A stretch of DNA of 17,107 bases from the NCBI GenBank assembly GCA_046537875.1, contig JBKHJZ010000054.1, positions 1 through 17,107 on the forward strand, read 5' to 3'. How positions within the stretch are numbered: the stretch's first letter is position 1; each line of letters starts with the position of its first letter. The position numbers and the translations under genes were made by a program. Under the pieces are notes generated by a model that saw only the letters and a program-made list of their open reading frames with translations, was not told the DNA's origin and searched no databases. This document shows, piece after piece, positions 14,870 through 17,107 of the stretch. Source of the stretch: JBKHJZ01 sp046537875. Its GTDB lineage: Bacteria > Actinomycetota > Acidimicrobiia > Acidimicrobiales > VFJN01.

Positions 14870-15688
14870 GTGCCGATCCTTCATGCCATCGTCCTGGGGA
14901 TCGCCCAGGGCCTCGCCGAATACCTGCCGGTGTCGTCGTCGGGTCACCTCATCCTCATCCCCTGGTTGTTCGGGTGGGACGACTTCGCCGGCAACGAGTC
15001 GCTGAAGAAGACCTTCGACGTGGCTCTGCACATGGGCACGTTGTCCGGCGCCATCGCCTACTTCCGCCACGACATCGTGCGCCTGACCCGCTCGGCGTTC
15101 CTCGATCCCCGGTCGAAGGACGGGCGTCTCGCCTGGCTCGTGGCGATCTCCGCGGTGCCGGCCGCGATCACCGGCGCCATCCTGGCCGATCCCATCGAGC
15201 GGAACACCGAGGAGGTGTGGCTGATCGCGGTGATGCTCATCGTGGGGGCGCTGGCACTGGCGTGGGCCGACGGCGTGCGGGGCAAGCGCACGATCGACGA
15301 GGTGGGGCTGCGCGACGCGCTGCTCATGGGCGTCGGCCAGTCGCTCGCCTTGCAGCCGGGGGTGTCGCGCGCCGGGGTCACGATCACGGTGGGGCGCTTC
15401 TCCGGCCTGGGCCGCGACGGGGCTGCCCGGTTCGCCTTCCTGATGAGCCTGCCGATCATCGCGGGCGCGCTCGTCTTCAAGTGGATCGACGTCTCGGGCG
15501 AGGGCGGCGTGCCCGAGGGGTTCGCGGCGCCGTTCGCCTGGGGCATCGCCACCTCGGCGATCACCGGGTACTTCGCCGTGTGGGGCACGCTGAAGCTCAT
15601 CCGCACGCGCTCGTTCGCGCCGTTCGTCCTGTACCGGCTGGTGGTGGGCGCCTCCGTGCTCCTGCTGCTGGCCACGACGTTCCGCTGA
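14870..15688 (+). CDS. uppP: Undecaprenyl-diphosphate phosphatase UppP/BacA (272 aa)
   Basis: Integral membrane enzyme that dephosphorylates undecaprenyl diphosphate on the periplasmic side to recycle the lipid carrier for peptidoglycan and other cell-wall polymers; overproduction gives bacitracin resistance. The two signature regions are intact: QGLAEYLPVSSSGHLIL (13-29, the [E/Q]xxxE motif as Q13 and E17, with S23 and H26) and PGVSRAGVTITVGRFSGL (163-180, R167). Several membrane helices are evident (for example 88-107, 116-133, 186-204, 223-241, 252-269). The start is a GTG preceded by GGGGG four bases upstream, and gives the normal N-terminus, ILHAIVLGIAQG. It is monocistronic by appearance and converges on the next gene. 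Confidence 0.96.
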   Translation: MPILHAIVLGIAQGLAEYLPVSSSGHLILIPWLFGWDDFAGNESLKKTFDVALHMGTLSGAIAYFRHDIVRLTRSAFLDPRSKDGRLAWLVAISAVPAAITGAILADPIERNTEEVWLIAVMLIVGALALAWADGVRGKRTIDEVGLRDALLMGVGQSLALQPGVSRAGVTITVGRFSGLGRDGAARFAFLMSLPIIAGALVFKWIDVSGEGGVPEGFAAPFAWGIATSAITGYFAVWGTLKLIRTRSFAPFVLYRLVVGASVLLLLATTFR

Positions 15689-15693
15689 GCCGG

Positions 15694-15725
15694 GTCCCCG
15701 CGGGGAGCACGGGCAGGCAGGGGAC
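15694..15725. terminator. Possible bidirectional terminator between uppP and SAF-domain gene
   Basis: The 39-bp gap between two convergent genes contains the 12-base palindrome TCCCCGCGGGGA (15695-15706). GTCCCC (15694-15699) can alternatively pair with GGGGAC (15720-15725). Either fold suits a shared terminator; there is no T-run. Confidence 0.4.
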
Positions 15726-15727
15726 GT

Positions 15728-16417
15728 TCAGCCGCCCGCGAGCGCCAGCACCGCGAGCGCCCGGGTGACCGCGAGCGCGACGCGGGGCGCGTCGCCGGTC
15801 GGGACCGCGATCGTGACCACCTCCTCGTCGACGTGGATCACCCGCGCCCCCTCCACCACCGGGAACGCCGGTCCGGCGCCGCCGCCGGCGTCCCGGCCGG
15901 CCGGGCCCGTGGGCACCGGGCCGGCACCCAGCCCGGGATCCGAGCCCGTCACGGCCAGCACGTCGACGCGGTCGCCGACCTGGAGCGGCGGGGCGCCCGT
16001 GGGGCCGAGGGGGACGGCCACGGCCCGATGGCCGTCGGGGACCAGCGCGGCGGCGCCGGTGAGGCCCAGGGGGGCGAGGCGCGTGGGCACCAGCGGCTCG
16101 CCGGCCGGCACCGGGTCGCGGACGATCGCCCCGCCGGGAACGTGGTCCAGGGCGCCGGGGGCGACCGCGACCTCGGGGAGGTCACGCACCGAGGCGGTCG
16201 CGGCGTCGATCACCTCGCCCGGGTGGAGGTCGCGTGTGGCGACAGCGACGGGCCGGGTGTCGCCCCACTGACGACGTGCCCGCTCGACCGATCCGACCAG
16301 CAGCGCCACCGTCAGGCCGGTTGCGGCTGCGAGCACCAGGACGCCGGCGCGGCGCACCCGGGGGCGTGCGAGCGCGCGCCGGGCGCGCACGGTGAGGGTC
16401 CAGGGCGGTGGGGGCAC
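15728..16417 (-). CDS. SAF-domain protein, CpaB/RcpC-like (229 aa)
   Basis: Resembles CpaB/RcpC, periplasmic proteins of Flp/Tad pilus assembly. Residues 1-23 are basic, 24-43 a single membrane anchor, about 56-115 a SAF domain (VAVATRDLHPGEVIDAATAS, 57-76; GGAIVRDPVPAGEPLV, 95-110), and 122-229 an RcpC-like domain (GHRAVAVPLGPTGAPPLQVG, 129-148, then DRVDVLAVTG) interrupted by a Gly/Pro/Ala-rich insert (about 160-186). The GTG at 16417 has GGAGG four bases upstream. No other tad genes are in the window, so a pilus role is inference; SAF proteins of this form also occur alone in actinobacteria. Confidence 0.75.
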   Translation of the reverse strand: MPPPPWTLTVRARRALARPRVRRAGVLVLAAATGLTVALLVGSVERARRQWGDTRPVAVATRDLHPGEVIDAATASVRDLPEVAVAPGALDHVPGGAIVRDPVPAGEPLVPTRLAPLGLTGAAALVPDGHRAVAVPLGPTGAPPLQVGDRVDVLAVTGSDPGLGAGPVPTGPAGRDAGGGAGPAFPVVEGARVIHVDEEVVTIAVPTGDAPRVALAVTRALAVLALAGG

Positions 16418-16461
16418 GTGTCCTCCGCGCGGCGAGCCGGCTCGCGGGGGAAGCGGGCCGG

Positions 16462-16467
16462 AACCTA
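16462..16467 (-). promoter_or_regulatory. Possible -10 element of the SAF-domain gene
   Basis: On the minus strand TAGGTT fits TANNNT and would give a leader of about 38 bases containing the GGAGG ribosome binding site. The rest of the 249-bp divergent region up to 16666 shows no further feature I can support. Confidence 0.35.
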
Positions 16468-16666
16468 GCGCGGTCCCGGGTCGGGTGGGGGAGCGCGCGG
16501 TGGCCCGGGCGTGGTGGCGCCCGCCGGCGGTGTGGCGCGGCCGGTGGCCCGGGGGTGACGGCGCTCGCCGGCGGGTAGACGGCCGTCGTGAGAGCGACGA
16601 GAGCACGCGGCCGGACCGGCCGGCGCCCTGTGTCCCGGGCGTCCCCGGCACGCCGAAGCCCCCGGG

Positions 16667-16912
16667 GTGGTGGCTGAGATGGTGGCGTTGGCCATCGTGA
16701 TCGCCGTGGTGCTCGGCGCCGCCGGCGCCCTGCTCGCCGTCACCGCCACCCGCGAGCGTCGGCAGCGGTGGCGGGACGCGCAACCGTTCGCGGGCGGCGA
16801 GCGGGCGGCCCCCGAGCCCGTGCTGGTGCCGCCCCGGACGGTGCTCGCGGTCTACCTGGGATGGTTCCTCGTAGGCGTCGCGGTGGTGGTCGTGATCCTC
16901 GCGCTCGTCTGA
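16667..16912 (+). CDS. Small membrane protein with two hydrophobic helices (81 aa)
   Basis: I do not recognise the family. Residues about 4-26 and 58-80 are strongly hydrophobic and would span the membrane. They are joined by a basic, Arg-rich segment (RERRQRWRD, 29-37) and a Pro/Glu loop (38-56), giving a hairpin with the charged loop most likely in the cytoplasm. The start is uncertain: GTG at 16667, or the in-frame ATG at 16679 that would shorten the first helix by four residues. Neither has an ideal ribosome binding site. It diverges from the SAF-domain gene and is followed by the repeat cluster. Confidence 0.5.
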   Translation: MVAEMVALAIVIAVVLGAAGALLAVTATRERRQRWRDAQPFAGGERAAPEPVLVPPRTVLAVYLGWFLVGVAVVVVILALV

Positions 16913-16933
16913 CCCGGGACCTGGTCGTCACGA

Positions 16934-16958
16934 GGGTGCGCCCGTTCCCCGGGCACCC
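16934..16958 (+). terminator. Possible hairpin after the small membrane-protein gene
   Basis: GGGTGC (16934-16939) pairs with GCACCC (16953-16958); an alternative fold pairs GCCCG with CGGGC inside it. Two copies of CGTCACGAGG (16926-16935 and 16960-16969) flank it. No T-run. Confidence 0.35.
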
Positions 16959-16964
16959 GCGTCA

Positions 16965-17107
16965 CGAGGTCATGGGTTCCGGGGACAGCCGTTCCCCGAG
17001 GTCATGGGTTCCGGGGCCAGCAGGTTGAGGTCACAGGTTCCAGATCCGGAACCCATCGCCTCGGGCACAAGTCGGTGGAACCCATCGCCTCGGGAACAGA
17101 TCGGTGG
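16965..17107. repeat. Cluster of short direct and inverted repeats running off the window end
   Basis: CGAGGTCATGGGTTCCGGGG occurs at 16965-16984 and 16997-17016 (32-base period), with a degenerate third copy near 17027-17044. From 17048 the related sequence appears in the opposite orientation: GGAACCCATCGCCTCGGG at 17048-17065 and 17077-17094, as a 29-base unit whose third copy is just beginning at the window edge. The two orientations share CGAGGnnATGGGTTCC, so the cluster has dyad symmetry about 17045. It is nearly perfect tandem repetition, not repeat-spacer. Confidence 0.75.

Noticed and set aside
16965..17107. Possible CRISPR array at the right end
   Set aside because: Successive units are nearly identical over their whole 29-32 bases and they switch orientation; there are no unique spacers of constant length and no cas genes in the window.

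Overview
The window is high-GC bacterial chromosome. It has dense, short-spaced genes, many GTG starts, and weak -10 boxes of the TANNNT type, some lying 6-8 bases before a start codon as in leaderless transcripts. This fits Actinomycetota. The gene set (NfuA with a degenerate A-type domain, tldD with two tldE-like genes, an Aur1-like PAP2 protein) makes me lean towards Acidimicrobiia, but that placement is inference and no rRNA or marker phylogeny is available here. Nothing looks like a phage, plasmid or integrated island. The content is mostly housekeeping with a few unusual arrangements.

Bases 1-3.7 kb (+ strand): the 3' end of an SbcC/Rad50-type ATPase overlaps by one base a gene whose product has NurA-nuclease-like motifs. 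This is a bacterial arrangement reminiscent of the archaeal Rad50-Mre11-HerA-NurA end-resection operon. An Uup-like ABC-F ATPase follows, probably from its own promoter, and ends in a clear hairpin.

3.8-8.7 kb: nfuA (+), an Fe-S carrier, probably leaderless, converges on dxs (-), the first enzyme of the MEP isoprenoid pathway. DXS and NfuA could be functionally linked because the MEP enzymes IspG and IspH need Fe-S clusters. Between them is an AT-richer patch with a promoter-like element and a strong hairpin. Upstream of dxs on the minus strand are two translationally coupled membrane-protein genes, an LPG_synthase_TM (YbhN/AglD2-like) protein and an Aur1-like PAP2 phosphatase/transferase. 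They look like a lipid-handling pair.

8.9-10.5 kb: a divergent LppX/LprG-like protein without an evident signal peptide ends in a strong hairpin. It converges with a small FlK-like thioesterase across about 300 bp of non-coding DNA that holds a conspicuous AT-rich inverted repeat (20-base arms).

10.5-14.7 kb: the thioesterase and tldD diverge from what looks like a symmetric, bidirectional -10 element. tldD is followed by two overlapping tldE/pmbA paralogues. Only TldD keeps the HExxxH metalloprotease motif.

14.7-17.1 kb: uppP (undecaprenyl-diphosphate recycling) converges on a CpaB/RcpC-like SAF-domain protein. A small two-helix membrane protein diverges from the latter. The window ends inside a cluster of short direct and inverted repeats that evidently continues beyond it.
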